Origin: Bacteroidetes bacterium HGW-Bacteroidetes-10
GTDB taxonomy: Bacteria > Bacteroidota > Bacteroidia > Bacteroidales > UBA932
Direction: 5' to 3'
Length of the DNA: 64,000 nucleotides
NCBI GenBank assembly: GCA_002842695.1
Contig: PHDT01000001.1
Location: forward strand, 1-64,000
Shown: piece after piece, positions 44,906-54,267 of the stretch
How the letters are laid out: each line of letters opens with the position of its first letter
Position numbering within the stretch: position 1 is the first letter of the stretch
The notes under the pieces: generated by a model
What the model saw: the letters and a program-made list of their open reading frames with translations, nothing else
Databases searched by the model: none
What the model was told of the DNA's origin: nothing
Position numbers and translations under genes: made by a program

Positions 44906-46959
44906 TACTCCTTCTCTATCCTGATTCTGGCATCAACAGCAATAACCTGCCTTGAATTTCCCAATAAAGGATTGATATCCATTTCAAAAATTTCAGGAGC
45001 GACTTTGCAAAGCGCAGATAGTCTTCTTAATGTTTCGTTATAAAGAACTTCATTTACTCCTTCCTGTCCTCTGGTACCCTGGATGATTTTATATCCGCGA
45101 AGTGAAGTAATCATATCTGAAGCCTCATGTTTTGAAACAGGAGCAAGAGCCGTGCTTATATCTCCCAGTGCCTCAACAAAAATTCCTCCTAAACCACACA
45201 TTATAAGATGACCAAAGCCTCCCTCTCTTTTTGCACCGGCAAAAAGCTGTGTACCTGAAAGCATAGGCTGAAGAAGAATTGAGGTTGTATCTTTTATCTT
45301 CATCATTCTGTTAAACTCAGTCAAAAGAGTCTCATCATCAGTCACATTCAGAACTACTCCGCCAACATCAGATTTGTGAACTGGTCCAATTACCTTCATT
45401 ACCAAAGGGTAACCAAGATCCTTTGCAGCTCTGCGAAGAGAAATTTCATCTGCAGCAACTGCCTCTTTTGCTCTGCTGATTCCCGCAGCATCGAGCAACT
45501 TTTGAACTTTTTCAGGAGATAGATATCCGTTGGCTGACTCATCAATCACCTTTCTAATCATCTTTTTATCAACCGGCGGAAGCTGAAAATCCAATTCAGG
45601 CTCTTTTGTGCTTATTACCCTGGATAGGGCCTGACCAAAAGTGACTTCATCCGGGAAGCTAATTCCTCCCCTGGATTGAAAAACTTCTATCTCATCCTTT
45701 ACATTAACTACTGAAGGCAAAACAGGATAGACTGGTTTACTGCATTTTGCAATTTTTTCCAGCAGAACATCATACACATCATATACGGTGGTCAAACCCG
45801 GAGAACCAAAAATTACAGCCATTGAGTCTACATCAAAATCTTTTTCGCAGGCATCAATGATATCAGACAACTGAGCCGCTGTACCGGTTGCAAGAAAATC
45901 AACAGGATTGGCAACTGAAGAACCCGGATAGAGCTTTGCCAGCAATTTGTCTGCCTGAGCACCCTTGAAATGAGGTATTTTTATTCCATTTACTGAAAGG
46001 ACATCGGTGAGCATAACCGCAGGACCACCGGCATGTGTAATGATTGCTACTTTATCTCCTTTAGGTTTAGGATACATTAGCACAGATGCTACGGTAACAA
46101 GTTCATTTCGGCTGAAACATCTGATAATTCCGGCTTTTTTGAAGAGTGCAGAAACAGCCTTGTCAGGGCTTGCAAGTGCTCCGGTGTGTGAAGAAGCGGC
46201 TCTGCTTCCTGCTTCGCTGTAACCTGATTTTATTGCCGCAATTTTAGCTCCCTTTTTAATAAGAGAAGAGGCGTGTTTCAGAAGCATTTCAGGCTTGCCG
46301 ATATTTTCAATATATAGTAACTTTACAGGTGAACTTACTCCATGTTCATATGTCTCATCCATGTGCTTTAAAATCTCCTCAACACCCAGCTGAGCACTGT
46401 TTCCTACAGAATATACAGATGAAAACTTCAGCCCCAGCTGCATTGCAGCTTCCATTATAAAAACTACGGTTGCACCTGAGCCAGAAATAATATCAACTCC
46501 ATCTCTGCTTAGTTTTGGGATTGGCTTCGTAAAGAGCCCAGAGTATTCAGGTGTAAGAACGCCAATGCAATTTGGTCCTATCAGGGAAGCGCCTGCTTTG
46601 TTAACGATTTTCACAATTTTCTCCTCAAGCTGAGCACCAGCTTCACTATCTTCATGAAAACCGGCAGAGAATATTATTACAGCTTTACACCCTTTTTTGG
46701 AACACAGGATATCTACAGCATCGGGACAAGAGTTAGCAGGGATAGCCAGAATTGCAAGATCAACCTGAGGCAGCTCTTCCACTGAAGGGTAACTTTTAAT
46801 TCCCTGAACATTCTCAGCTTTTGGATTTACGACCATAAGTTTGCCTCTGAAACCAGTGTCAATAAGGTTCTTTAAGGCACTTCCGCCTGTTTTGCGGGTG
46901 TCGTCAGACCCTCCGACTATAACTATACTCTTTGGAGATAATAGCTCTTTTGTTATCAT
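44905..46959 (-). CDS. Acyl-CoA synthetase (ADP-forming), alpha-beta fusion
   Basis: A 684-aa enzyme that converts acyl-CoA, ADP and phosphate to acid, CoA and ATP. The CoA-binding domain (about 5-130) begins with SIVIVGGSDDTRKTGG. Succinyl-CoA-ligase-like domains follow, with IITHAGGPAVMLTD holding the phospho-histidine. The C-terminal ATP-grasp domain (about 460-684) has LVMKVIGPVHKSDVGGVVLN and MDINPLL. In the alpha-beta fused form the whole enzyme is on one chain. With korDABC it forms an energy-conserving route for 2-oxoacids from amino acids. Confidence 0.92.
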   Translation of the reverse strand: MITKELLSPKSIVIVGGSDDTRKTGGSALKNLIDTGFRGKLMVVNPKAENVQGIKSYPSVEELPQVDLAILAIPANSCPDAVDILCSKKGCKAVIIFSAGFHEDSEAGAQLEEKIVKIVNKAGASLIGPNCIGVLTPEYSGLFTKPIPKLSRDGVDIISGSGATVVFIMEAAMQLGLKFSSVYSVGNSAQLGVEEILKHMDETYEHGVSSPVKLLYIENIGKPEMLLKHASSLIKKGAKIAAIKSGYSEAGSRAASSHTGALASPDKAVSALFKKAGIIRCFSRNELVTVASVLMYPKPKGDKVAIITHAGGPAVMLTDVLSVNGIKIPHFKGAQADKLLAKLYPGSSVANPVDFLATGTAAQLSDIIDACEKDFDVDSMAVIFGSPGLTTVYDVYDVLLEKIAKCSKPVYPVLPSVVNVKDEIEVFQSRGGISFPDEVTFGQALSRVISTKEPELDFQLPPVDKKMIRKVIDESANGYLSPEKVQKLLDAAGISRAKEAVAADEISLRRAAKDLGYPLVMKVIGPVHKSDVGGVVLNVTDDETLLTEFNRMMKIKDTTSILLQPMLSGTQLFAGAKREGGFGHLIMCGLGGIFVEALGDISTALAPVSKHEASDMITSLRGYKIIQGTRGQEGVNEVLYNETLRRLSALCKVAPEIFEMDINPLLGNSRQVIAVDARIRIEKE

Positions 46960-46978
46960 ATTTTAATCAATTTGAGCG

Positions 46979-46986
46979 CAAATATA
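46979..46986 (-). promoter_or_regulatory. Promoter -7 element for the acyl-CoA synthetase operon
   Basis: TATATTTG on the minus strand fits TAnnTTTG, 19 bases before ATG 46959. No convincing -33 box. Confidence 0.45.
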
Positions 46987-47040
46987 ATAAAAGTCAATAA
47001 AATTAATGAAAATACTTATTTATTGTAACTTATCATGAGG

Positions 47041-48669
47041 TTATTTAATTATTGTATTTTCGGGAGGTAAATTTTTTAATCCTTTTCTGAAAGAGTACCA
47101 AATAATCCCAGAGCTTACCTCAAGATAATAGTATGAATACTCATCAGTTATATTATCGAATGGATTTATAAGACCGCTGAATCCTATTTCCCATTTTCGA
47201 ATATTCCCTGCAGGCTTTTTATTAAGTGCCAAGCCGCTGACTATCCACGCATGGCTTACAATTTCTTTTCCGTCAGGAAAGAAACAGGAGCAAAAGTCAA
47301 AAAGAATCGATCCGGCTCTTTCTGGTTTTATTAAAGACAGAGACACATCAGATAAATAATCAATAAACCGTGACAGAAAATTTTCATATTTAGCGATTAA
47401 TATTCTGAAAGCACCCTGCCATCTTTTGTCGTTATACCAGATATCAGAGATTCTTGATAATCGAATTGCCATTATCATCTCCTGTGGAGTCATACAATCA
47501 GTTTGAAGAACTTCATAAGGTGGAACAGGGGAGTACTTCAGCCCCAATTCAGATGCATTGCGTCTGAATTCTGTGCCGGGAAGAACCTTAAGTAATTCTG
47601 TCTGAATTTCATCAGGAGCAGTTCCGGCCAGATTTATATAGTCTTCCAGTAATCTGTTGAAGGAATAGCCGGGTAATCCTGCAATGAGATCTGCATGGAC
47701 TTCAAATAGTTTAAGAGAAAGAAGAAACTTAAGCCCTTCCATAGAATTATAAGAGTTACCTGCACGTCCAGATTTAATCAGGACGGTGTCATCAAGTGAC
47801 TGAATACCTGCTTCAACATGAAGCAAATCTGCAGGCATACTTTTTAATATCTCTCTTAACTCCTCCTTTATAATAGCAGGATGGATCTCGAGGTGGAATT
47901 TCATGCCTGCGGAAAAATCAGAAAATATTTTCAGCAAAGCTTTGGCATGCTTTTCATTTCCATTGAATGTTCTGTCAAGGATCCTTACATCTTTCACTCC
48001 TTTAGACTTTAGAAAAATAAGCCTTTGACGGATTATTTCCGGAGGCAGGAACTGAACTCTGGAGCAATTACTTCCACTTACGCAGAAAGCGCATGTATTA
48101 AAGCAGCCCCTGGAGGTCTCAAACTGAATGAATGGTTTGTCAAAACGAAAAAAAACCGAATATTCTGCAGGCACGAGGGAGAGAAAATCGCCAACAGAAG
48201 AGTGTCCGTTGTCTTTGTACTCACTTTTATTGTTCAGATAACAAAATCCGGGAATAGAGAAGTCAGGATTGTTATCAAGTATTGATTGGATAAAATGTGG
48301 AAACATCTCTTCGGCTTCACCTCTGAAAACCGCAGATACTTCAGTGTTGGTTTCAAGAAACCTTCTGTTTTCTCCAAGAAATTCAGGACCTCCGAGTATT
48401 ATTGAAACATGGGGCAATAAAGATTTAATCCTCTTTAGAACAGATAATGAATAATCTGAATTAAAGAGCCATAGAGTTGAAAAAATGAAATCTGGTTTAA
48501 GTGATGCAGCCTCTGAGGTAATAACATTTTTGTCACTTTTGAGGGTAGCTGAGATTATATTCCAGCAAGAGCGTTCTCTCTGATTATCTGACAACTGCGC
48601 TTCCAGTGCAGGGAATGCAAGAGATGAGTGAGAATAGGAGGAATTTATGTCGAGCCAGAGAAATCGCAT
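47041..48669 (-). CDS. B12-binding-domain radical SAM protein (DUF4080 type)
   Basis: A 542-aa protein. The N-terminal cobalamin-binding-like Rossmann domain (about 1-140) has ILGGPEFLGENRRFL. The radical SAM motif is CFNTCAFC near residue 190, with the barrel running to about 390, and a C-terminal DUF4080-like part follows. The reaction is unknown. I start at ATG 48669 (MRFLWLDINSSYSHSS), typical of the family; an upstream in-frame ATG adds seven residues. Rubredoxin lies 24 bp upstream on the same strand and may share its mRNA. Confidence 0.85.
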   Translation of the reverse strand: MRFLWLDINSSYSHSSLAFPALEAQLSDNQRERSCWNIISATLKSDKNVITSEAASLKPDFIFSTLWLFNSDYSLSVLKRIKSLLPHVSIILGGPEFLGENRRFLETNTEVSAVFRGEAEEMFPHFIQSILDNNPDFSIPGFCYLNNKSEYKDNGHSSVGDFLSLVPAEYSVFFRFDKPFIQFETSRGCFNTCAFCVSGSNCSRVQFLPPEIIRQRLIFLKSKGVKDVRILDRTFNGNEKHAKALLKIFSDFSAGMKFHLEIHPAIIKEELREILKSMPADLLHVEAGIQSLDDTVLIKSGRAGNSYNSMEGLKFLLSLKLFEVHADLIAGLPGYSFNRLLEDYINLAGTAPDEIQTELLKVLPGTEFRRNASELGLKYSPVPPYEVLQTDCMTPQEMIMAIRLSRISDIWYNDKRWQGAFRILIAKYENFLSRFIDYLSDVSLSLIKPERAGSILFDFCSCFFPDGKEIVSHAWIVSGLALNKKPAGNIRKWEIGFSGLINPFDNITDEYSYYYLEVSSGIIWYSFRKGLKNLPPENTIIK

Positions 48670-48693
48670 TTTTGCGACAAAAATAGTCAATTA

Positions 48694-48855
48694 TCAGTCG
48701 ATAGGCTCAAAATCTTCTTTTCCTACTCCGCAAACAGGGCAAAGCCAGTCTTCAGGTATATCTTCGAAAGATGTTCCGGGAGCGATTCCTCCGTCAGGAT
48801 CTCCCTGTACAGGATCATAAACATAATCACAAACGATGCAAACATATTTTTTCAT
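48694..48855 (-). CDS. Rubredoxin
   Basis: A 53-aa electron carrier read directly from the minus strand (ATG 48855, stop TGA 48696-48694). The two iron-binding knuckles are intact: [12 protein letters not shown] and [11 protein letters not shown], with [15 protein letters not shown] between, the standard rubredoxin pattern and length. It could serve oxygen or peroxide reductases or feed electrons to the neighbouring radical SAM protein. Confidence 0.95.
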   Translation of the reverse strand: MKKYVCIVCDYVYDPVQGDPDGGIAPGTSFEDIPEDWLCPVCGVGKEDFEPID

Positions 48856-48964
48856 AACTCACCTGATTTAGATTAGGATTTTTATTATCACAATATTAGC
48901 ATATTTTTTTCAATTAAAATTGAATTTGTCGTATAATTGTAAGAATAAATGAAGCAACTATAAT

Positions 48965-50218
48965 ATGTATTCCATACTTATAAAAAACACACAGCTGGAA
49001 GGGAGAGAGATTGATCTGCTCATTAAAGGAGATCGAATTGCAAAAATTGGTCATAACATTGAATTTCAGGCAGACAGAGTAATTGATGGCAAAGGGAAAA
49101 GCATTATTCCTGGATTTATAAATATGCATACACATTCTGCGATGACACTAATGCGGGGAATAGGGGAGGATATGCACCTTATGGAGTGGCTGGAAGAAAA
49201 AATCTGGCCAGTGGAGAAAAGACTTGACGATGAGATGATTTATTGGGGAACCAGGCTTGCTTGCCTGGAAATGATTAAGTCCGGAACTACCACATTTAAT
49301 GATCAGTACTGGAGAGTTCCTGTAGCAGTGAAGGCGGTAAAAGAGGCCGGTTTACGTTCAGTTCAGCCATATGTAATTCTCGATCTGATGGACAAATCAA
49401 GGTCTGAAGAGATTAAACGAGAGTGTGCAGAGATGTACGAACAGTCTAAAGAGTGGGGAGATGTTAACAGGTTTGCTGTTGGAATTCACTCTCCTTACAG
49501 TGTTTCTGAGGAGATGATTGTGTGGGCTTCCCGTTTTGCGCGAGAGAGAGGTCTTCTTGTTCACCTGCATTTGTCTGAAACTGAGGGTGAAAATATTCGC
49601 TCAATCAAGAAACATGGACTTACTCCTACTGAATATCTTGAGAAACTGGGAGTTCTTGGGCCTGAAGTAATTGCTGCACATTGTCTCTGGATGAGTGACA
49701 GTGATATTGAGATACTTTCAAAATATGATGTAAAAATTGTGCATAACATAAATTCAAATCTTAAAATTGCTTCTGGTTACAAATTCAGATACAATGAATT
49801 CAGGGATGCAGGATTGACAGTTACACTTGGAACTGATGGCTGTGCTTCTTCAAATAATCTTGATATGATTGAGACTATGAAGATTTCTGCTCTTGTCCAG
49901 AAAGCATGGAGAGACGATCCCACATCAATGCCACTTGATGAATTAATGAAGCTGGCAACTCTTAACGGAGCCAGGGCGCTTGGTATTGAGGCAGGCGAAA
50001 TAAGGGAGGGCTTACTTGCAGACCTCTCTCTTATTAATACCGATATTTTTGAATTTACTCCCAATATAAATTTTCTGGCAAACCTTATCTATTCTGCTAA
50101 CAGTTCATGTGTTGATACTGTTATTTGCAATGGTAAGATTGTAATGGAAAACAGAGTAGTTAAAGGTGAAAGAGAGATTATCGATAATGTTAACAGATTG
50201 TACAAAAAATTATTATAA
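48965..50218 (+). CDS. mtaD: 5-methylthioadenosine / S-adenosylhomocysteine deaminase
   Basis: A 417-aa zinc amidohydrolase. Metal and active-site motifs: PGFINMHTHSAMTLMRG (HxH), HLHLSETEGE, AAHCLWMSD and LGTDGCASSNNLDM. The MTLMRG and MEWLEEKIWP segments fit the MtaD subgroup, which deaminates methylthioadenosine, S-adenosylhomocysteine or 5'-deoxyadenosine to the inosine forms. No signal peptide. It is first in a tight run with a nucleoside phosphorylase, aldolase and MtnA, all spaced by 6 bp or less, which strongly supports a salvage role. Confidence 0.88.
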   Translation: MYSILIKNTQLEGREIDLLIKGDRIAKIGHNIEFQADRVIDGKGKSIIPGFINMHTHSAMTLMRGIGEDMHLMEWLEEKIWPVEKRLDDEMIYWGTRLACLEMIKSGTTTFNDQYWRVPVAVKAVKEAGLRSVQPYVILDLMDKSRSEEIKRECAEMYEQSKEWGDVNRFAVGIHSPYSVSEEMIVWASRFARERGLLVHLHLSETEGENIRSIKKHGLTPTEYLEKLGVLGPEVIAAHCLWMSDSDIEILSKYDVKIVHNINSNLKIASGYKFRYNEFRDAGLTVTLGTDGCASSNNLDMIETMKISALVQKAWRDDPTSMPLDELMKLATLNGARALGIEAGEIREGLLADLSLINTDIFEFTPNINFLANLIYSANSSCVDTVICNGKIVMENRVVKGEREIIDNVNRLYKKLL

Positions 50219-50224
50219 ATAATC

Positions 50225-51052
50225 ATGGATATATTGAAGAGAATAAATGAAGCCGCAGCTTATATTTCTGACAAAACGGGCAATGTAAAACCTTTTGCAG
50301 GTATTGTACTGGGAAGCGGTCTGGGTGAACTTGGCGAAAAGATTCAAAACAGAACAGTAATACCTTATGGAGAAATCCCTCATTTCCCTCAGTCAACAGC
50401 TATGGGACATAAAGGAAATCTGATTTTTGGCGAGCTGGGAGGAAAGAAAGTTGTCGCAATGCAGGGAAGATTCCACTATTATGAGGGATACGGCATGGAT
50501 CAGGTTACTTTGCCTATAAGAGTTATGAAGGTACTTGGCATATCTTGTCTCTTTGTTTCAAATGCTGCAGGAGGAGTTAATCCTTCTTTCAGAGTAGGAG
50601 ACCTTATGATAATTAAAGACCATATCAATTTAATGCCTAACCCTTTGATTGGCAAAAACCTCGATGAATTTGGCCCCAGATTCCCTGATATGACCAGACC
50701 ATACGATCTGAAGATTATAAAAATGGCCGAAGATATTGCTCTCTCAATGGAGATTAAGCTTCAAAAGGGAGTTTATCTTGCGGGCACTGGTCCCACTTAC
50801 GAAACTCCTGCAGAATATGGATATTTTGGAAAAATTGGAGCAGATGCAGTTGGAATGTCAACAGTTCCTGAGGTAATTGTGGCCCGTCACTCTTCAATCC
50901 CTGTATTTGGGATGTCTGTAATTACAAATGAGGCATTCAGCTTTACAGAGGATTATGTAAACGACGGTGACGATGTAGTTATTGCTGCAAACAAGGCTGC
51001 CGACAGGATGACAAAACTGTTTACCGCAATTATCAAATCACTGGAAATCTAA
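50225..51052 (+). CDS. punA: Purine-nucleoside phosphorylase
   Basis: A 275-aa class I (trimeric) phosphorylase. Motifs: [54 protein letters not shown]-type region, [24 protein letters not shown], and ITNEA with the purine-contacting Asn. It phosphorolyses inosine or guanosine nucleosides. Placed after MtaD, it is suited to split methylthioinosine or 5'-deoxyinosine into hypoxanthine and a 5-substituted ribose-1-phosphate, the MtnA substrate. General purine salvage is the alternative. Confidence 0.9.
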   Translation: MDILKRINEAAAYISDKTGNVKPFAGIVLGSGLGELGEKIQNRTVIPYGEIPHFPQSTAMGHKGNLIFGELGGKKVVAMQGRFHYYEGYGMDQVTLPIRVMKVLGISCLFVSNAAGGVNPSFRVGDLMIIKDHINLMPNPLIGKNLDEFGPRFPDMTRPYDLKIIKMAEDIALSMEIKLQKGVYLAGTGPTYETPAEYGYFGKIGADAVGMSTVPEVIVARHSSIPVFGMSVITNEAFSFTEDYVNDGDDVVIAANKAADRMTKLFTAIIKSLEI

Positions 51053-51057
51053 AAAAT

Positions 51058-51729
51058 ATGAATGAGTTCAGACCAATACCAAAGCAATATTTTGATCAGG
51101 CTTTTGCGCTGACATACTATTCTGAAGTTCTTTGGCAGAAATCTTTTGTTGATGGGAATGGTGGCAATCTGTCAATGAGACTGGATGAGGATCTCTTCAT
51201 GATTACTCCTACACTTCATTCTAAAAGTGGTCTGAATGAAGCAGATCTGGTTGTAATAGATGGTAGCGGCAATCAGATATACGGCTCAAAACGGGCCTCT
51301 TCTGAGCTGCATGCCCACCTTGCCATTTATAAACAACGTCCGGAAATTGGCGGGGTTGTGCATTCGCATCCTCCTTATACCTGCTCTTATGCTTTTACTG
51401 ATTCTGTCCCAACTGTTCCGCTAAGTGCAGAATCGGCTATCTGGATGGGCGAACTTGTACTTGCCCCTTATAACACACCAGGTTCAACTGAGATTAGCGA
51501 GCAGATTGCTTCAATGTCCCGGGGAAGAAATGTTTTGGTATTACAAAACCACGGATTGATGACCTGGGGCAAAACCCTTGAAGAGGCATACTGGCGTACA
51601 GAGGTAGTAGAAGCACACTGCAAAATATATCACATGATGGAATCGCGGGGAGCAAAGCCAAGGCATTTCACTTACAAGCAGATGACACAACTGAACGATC
51701 TCCGCTCAAGATTTCTTAAAAATGACTAG
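51058..51729 (+). CDS. Class II aldolase, probable 5-(methylthio)ribulose-1-phosphate aldolase
   Basis: A 223-aa zinc aldolase of the AraD/FucA fold. The catalytic Glu83 lies in ASSELHAHLAIY, and the zinc ligands are His102 and His104 (VVHSHPPY) and His165 (QNHGL). The SSE motif resembles aldolases such as FucA and Ald2 more than the MtnB dehydratase. Between a phosphorylase and MtnA, the fitting reaction is cleavage of 5-methylthioribulose- or 5-deoxyribulose-1-phosphate to DHAP and an aldehyde. MtnB or fuculose-phosphate aldolase remain possible. It overlaps mtnA by 8 bases. Confidence 0.8.
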   Translation: MNEFRPIPKQYFDQAFALTYYSEVLWQKSFVDGNGGNLSMRLDEDLFMITPTLHSKSGLNEADLVVIDGSGNQIYGSKRASSELHAHLAIYKQRPEIGGVVHSHPPYTCSYAFTDSVPTVPLSAESAIWMGELVLAPYNTPGSTEISEQIASMSRGRNVLVLQNHGLMTWGKTLEEAYWRTEVVEAHCKIYHMMESRGAKPRHFTYKQMTQLNDLRSRFLKND

Positions 51730-52786
51730 AAGACCTATTGATTTTGATTCTGTCGAAATTGATCCTGATGGTAAATTCATTAAGATTATTGATCAGACAC
51801 AACTCCCGCAGAAAGAGGTCTTTCTGTTTCTCTCAGAGGAAAATGAAATTGCCGAAGCAATTTCTTCACTAAGAGTAAGAGGTGCTCCGGCAATTGGTAT
51901 TGCTGCTGCAGCCGGACTGGCTGTTGTGTTAAACTGTTCCGGATCTGAGACAATAGAAGAGAGTACAAGGGTGCTTGAAAGAGCCTGCGAAAAACTTGAA
52001 TTCACAAGGCCTACTGCGGTCAATCTCAGATGGGCACTTCAAAGGATGAGAAATAAATTCAATTCCTTAAAGGGAGAATATGCAAATAATATTGAGAAGC
52101 TGCATAAACTGATGACAGAAGAGGCAACCAGAATTAAATCTGAAGATATTTCAATGTCGCTCTCCATTGCAGAAAACGGGCTTACTTTAATTAAGGAAGG
52201 TGCAAAAATTCTCACATACTGTAATGCAGGACACCTTGCAACCGGAAGATACGGAACAGCACTTGCGCCAATATATCTGGGAATTGAAAAAGGTCTGAAT
52301 CTGAAAATCTATTCCTGCGAAACAAGGCCTTTGTTACAGGGAGCCCGGCTTACAACCTATGAGTTACAAAAGGGTGGCGCAGATGTAACCCTTATATGTG
52401 ACAACATGGCTGCAACACTTATGCAGCAGGGAATGATTGACGCCGTTTTTGCCGGATGTGACAGAGTAGCTGCCAATGGTGATACAGCTAATAAAATTGG
52501 GACATTATCTCTTGCGATTCTCGCCAAATATCACTCAGTTCCATTTTATATTCTTGGTCCGGTGTCTACAATTGATCCTTCAGCAGAAGACGGATCACAT
52601 ATTGTAATTGAGGAGAGAAACGGAAAAGAAATAACCGAACCTTTTCCGGGGATAAAAATTGCTCCTGCTGAAGTTAAGACATATAATCCTGCATTCGATA
52701 TAACTCCAGCTGAACTAATTACGGCAATAATAACAGACAAGGGAATATTCAGATATCCTTTCCATTTTCCTTTCCGAGTTAATTGA
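51722..52786 (+). CDS. mtnA: S-methyl-5-thioribose-1-phosphate isomerase
   Basis: A 354-aa aldose-ketose isomerase converting 5-methylthioribose-1-phosphate to the ribulose form; relatives also accept 5-deoxyribose-1-phosphate. Motifs: VRGAPAIGIAAAAG, the catalytic Cys in LTYCNAGHLATGRYGTAL, ETRPLLQGARLTTYEL, and the catalytic Asp in GCDRVAANGDTANKIGT. The Cys and early RGAPAIG separate it from eIF2B-type relatives. It starts within the aldolase gene. Confidence 0.93.
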   Translation: MTRRPIDFDSVEIDPDGKFIKIIDQTQLPQKEVFLFLSEENEIAEAISSLRVRGAPAIGIAAAAGLAVVLNCSGSETIEESTRVLERACEKLEFTRPTAVNLRWALQRMRNKFNSLKGEYANNIEKLHKLMTEEATRIKSEDISMSLSIAENGLTLIKEGAKILTYCNAGHLATGRYGTALAPIYLGIEKGLNLKIYSCETRPLLQGARLTTYELQKGGADVTLICDNMAATLMQQGMIDAVFAGCDRVAANGDTANKIGTLSLAILAKYHSVPFYILGPVSTIDPSAEDGSHIVIEERNGKEITEPFPGIKIAPAEVKTYNPAFDITPAELITAIITDKGIFRYPFHFPFRVN

Positions 52787-52810
52787 ACGATATTTGTACA
52801 AAATTTGAAT

Positions 52811-53425
52811 ATGATTAAGAATATAATTTTTGACCTTGGCGGAGTGCTTGTAAGACTCGACAAACAGAGATGTATTGCCGCTTTTACACAAATTGGGCAT
52901 GAAGACTTCGGGCGAATAATAAATGAATATTTTCAGGAAGGTTTTTTCATGGATTATGAAAAAGGAACAATAAACACAGATGAGTTCAGGGCATATGTCA
53001 GAAAGGGAATTGTCGGCATTGCGACTGATGCTCAGATTGACGAAGCCATGGCTGCTTTTCTTCCCGAAATTCCGATTGAAAAACTAAATGCATTACTCGA
53101 TTATAAAAAGTCTTACAGAGTTTTTTTACTTAGTAATACAAATCCAGTTGCAATTGATACTGTTAAGCCAATGTTTGAAAAGGGGGGATTCAAAATGGAG
53201 GAGTATTTTGAAAAAATGTATCTCTCGTATGAAATGAAGCTTGCAAAACCTGATATCCGTATTTTTGAAAAAGTGCTCGAAGATTCGGTGCTGATTCCTG
53301 AGGAGACTCTTTTTGTAGACGATTCTCCGGTTAATCTTGAAGCTGCGCAGACTCTTGGCATTAAGACAGCACTTATACTGCAGGAAAATGACCTGGCAAG
53401 GGACCTTGAACCTTTTTTATGTTAA
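52811..53425 (+). CDS. HAD-family phosphatase (subfamily IA)
   Basis: A 204-aa haloacid-dehalogenase-type hydrolase. Motif I is IFDLGGVLV, motif II LLSNTN, the Lys is in KLAKPDIRIF, and motif III is LFVDDSPVNLEAAQ. The second acidic residue of motif I is replaced by Gly, as in YihX-type sugar-phosphate phosphatases. I start at ATG 52811. It lies 24 bp after mtnA and overlaps the next gene by 7 bases. It may dephosphorylate a side product of the salvage route, but the substrate is unknown. Confidence 0.82.
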   Translation: MIKNIIFDLGGVLVRLDKQRCIAAFTQIGHEDFGRIINEYFQEGFFMDYEKGTINTDEFRAYVRKGIVGIATDAQIDEAMAAFLPEIPIEKLNALLDYKKSYRVFLLSNTNPVAIDTVKPMFEKGGFKMEEYFEKMYLSYEMKLAKPDIRIFEKVLEDSVLIPEETLFVDDSPVNLEAAQTLGIKTALILQENDLARDLEPFLC

Positions 53426-54246
53426 TATTTGATAAAGAGGAGGAGAAAGTCAGATTCTTGTCTCTGTCAAGTGGCAGTAATGGTAATTGCTATTACCTGA
53501 GTAATGGAATTGTATCTTTGATAATCGACTTTGGAATTGGAGTCAGAACTGCAAAGAAAAGACTTACTGAACACGGAATTGATATTAATGAGATAGATCT
53601 TGTTCTGGTAACCCATGACCACATTGACCATATCAAGCATTTAGGCTCATTCGCAGAGAGATATATGAAACCCGTTTATGCAACGGAATCACTGCACAAA
53701 GCATTGTCTGATCATTTTGTAACAAGAGGCAAGATTGGTGCATTCAAAAAAATAATTGAGGCTGAAACACCTAGTGAATATAAGGGTGTAAAAATCACAC
53801 CTTTTCCAGTTCCCCATGACGGTACAGACAATTATGGCTACCACATAGAAATATCTGGAATTAGGGTTACCCTTGCAACAGATGTTGGGGCTGTTACAGA
53901 GACAGTTCTAAAGTATGCTTCAATGGCAAATCACCTTGTTTTTGAATCTAATTATGATTGCGAAATGTTACAGGGAGGATCATATCCAAAAATGCTGATT
54001 GAACGCATCAGTAATGGTAAAGGTCACCTTAGCAACAAACAGAGTGCAGAGGCGATAGGCAAAATTTACCACAAGGGCATGAAGTCACTGCTTCTTTGCC
54101 ATCTTAGCGCAAACAACAACAATCCTGAACTTGCATACAAGACAGCTTCGCAATCTCTTGTATCTGCCGGTGCAACACCGGGTGAAAATATTCTGCTGGA
54201 GTGCCTTCCAAGAGGTGCCTCTTCAAAAATGTATATCCTTGACTGA
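53419..54246 (+). CDS. MBL-fold metallohydrolase (YycJ/WalJ-like)
   Basis: A 275-aa metallo-beta-lactamase-fold protein. The N-terminal RFLSLSSGSNGNCYYL and metal motif VTHDHIDHIKHL are those of the YycJ/WalJ group of exonuclease-like proteins. Later ligands are in PVPHDG, ATDVG and LLCHLS. Its start overlaps the HAD gene end. A strong terminator follows, so it is the last gene of the run. Confidence 0.85.
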   Translation: MLIFDKEEEKVRFLSLSSGSNGNCYYLSNGIVSLIIDFGIGVRTAKKRLTEHGIDINEIDLVLVTHDHIDHIKHLGSFAERYMKPVYATESLHKALSDHFVTRGKIGAFKKIIEAETPSEYKGVKITPFPVPHDGTDNYGYHIEISGIRVTLATDVGAVTETVLKYASMANHLVFESNYDCEMLQGGSYPKMLIERISNGKGHLSNKQSAEAIGKIYHKGMKSLLLCHLSANNNNPELAYKTASQSLVSAGATPGENILLECLPRGASSKMYILD

Positions 54247-54267
54247 TTTTTTACTTTTTTGTATCAA

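Noticed and set aside
48856-48964. SAM or SAH riboswitch upstream of the salvage genes
   Set aside because: The AT-rich 109-bp gap shows no stable stems or conserved riboswitch core.
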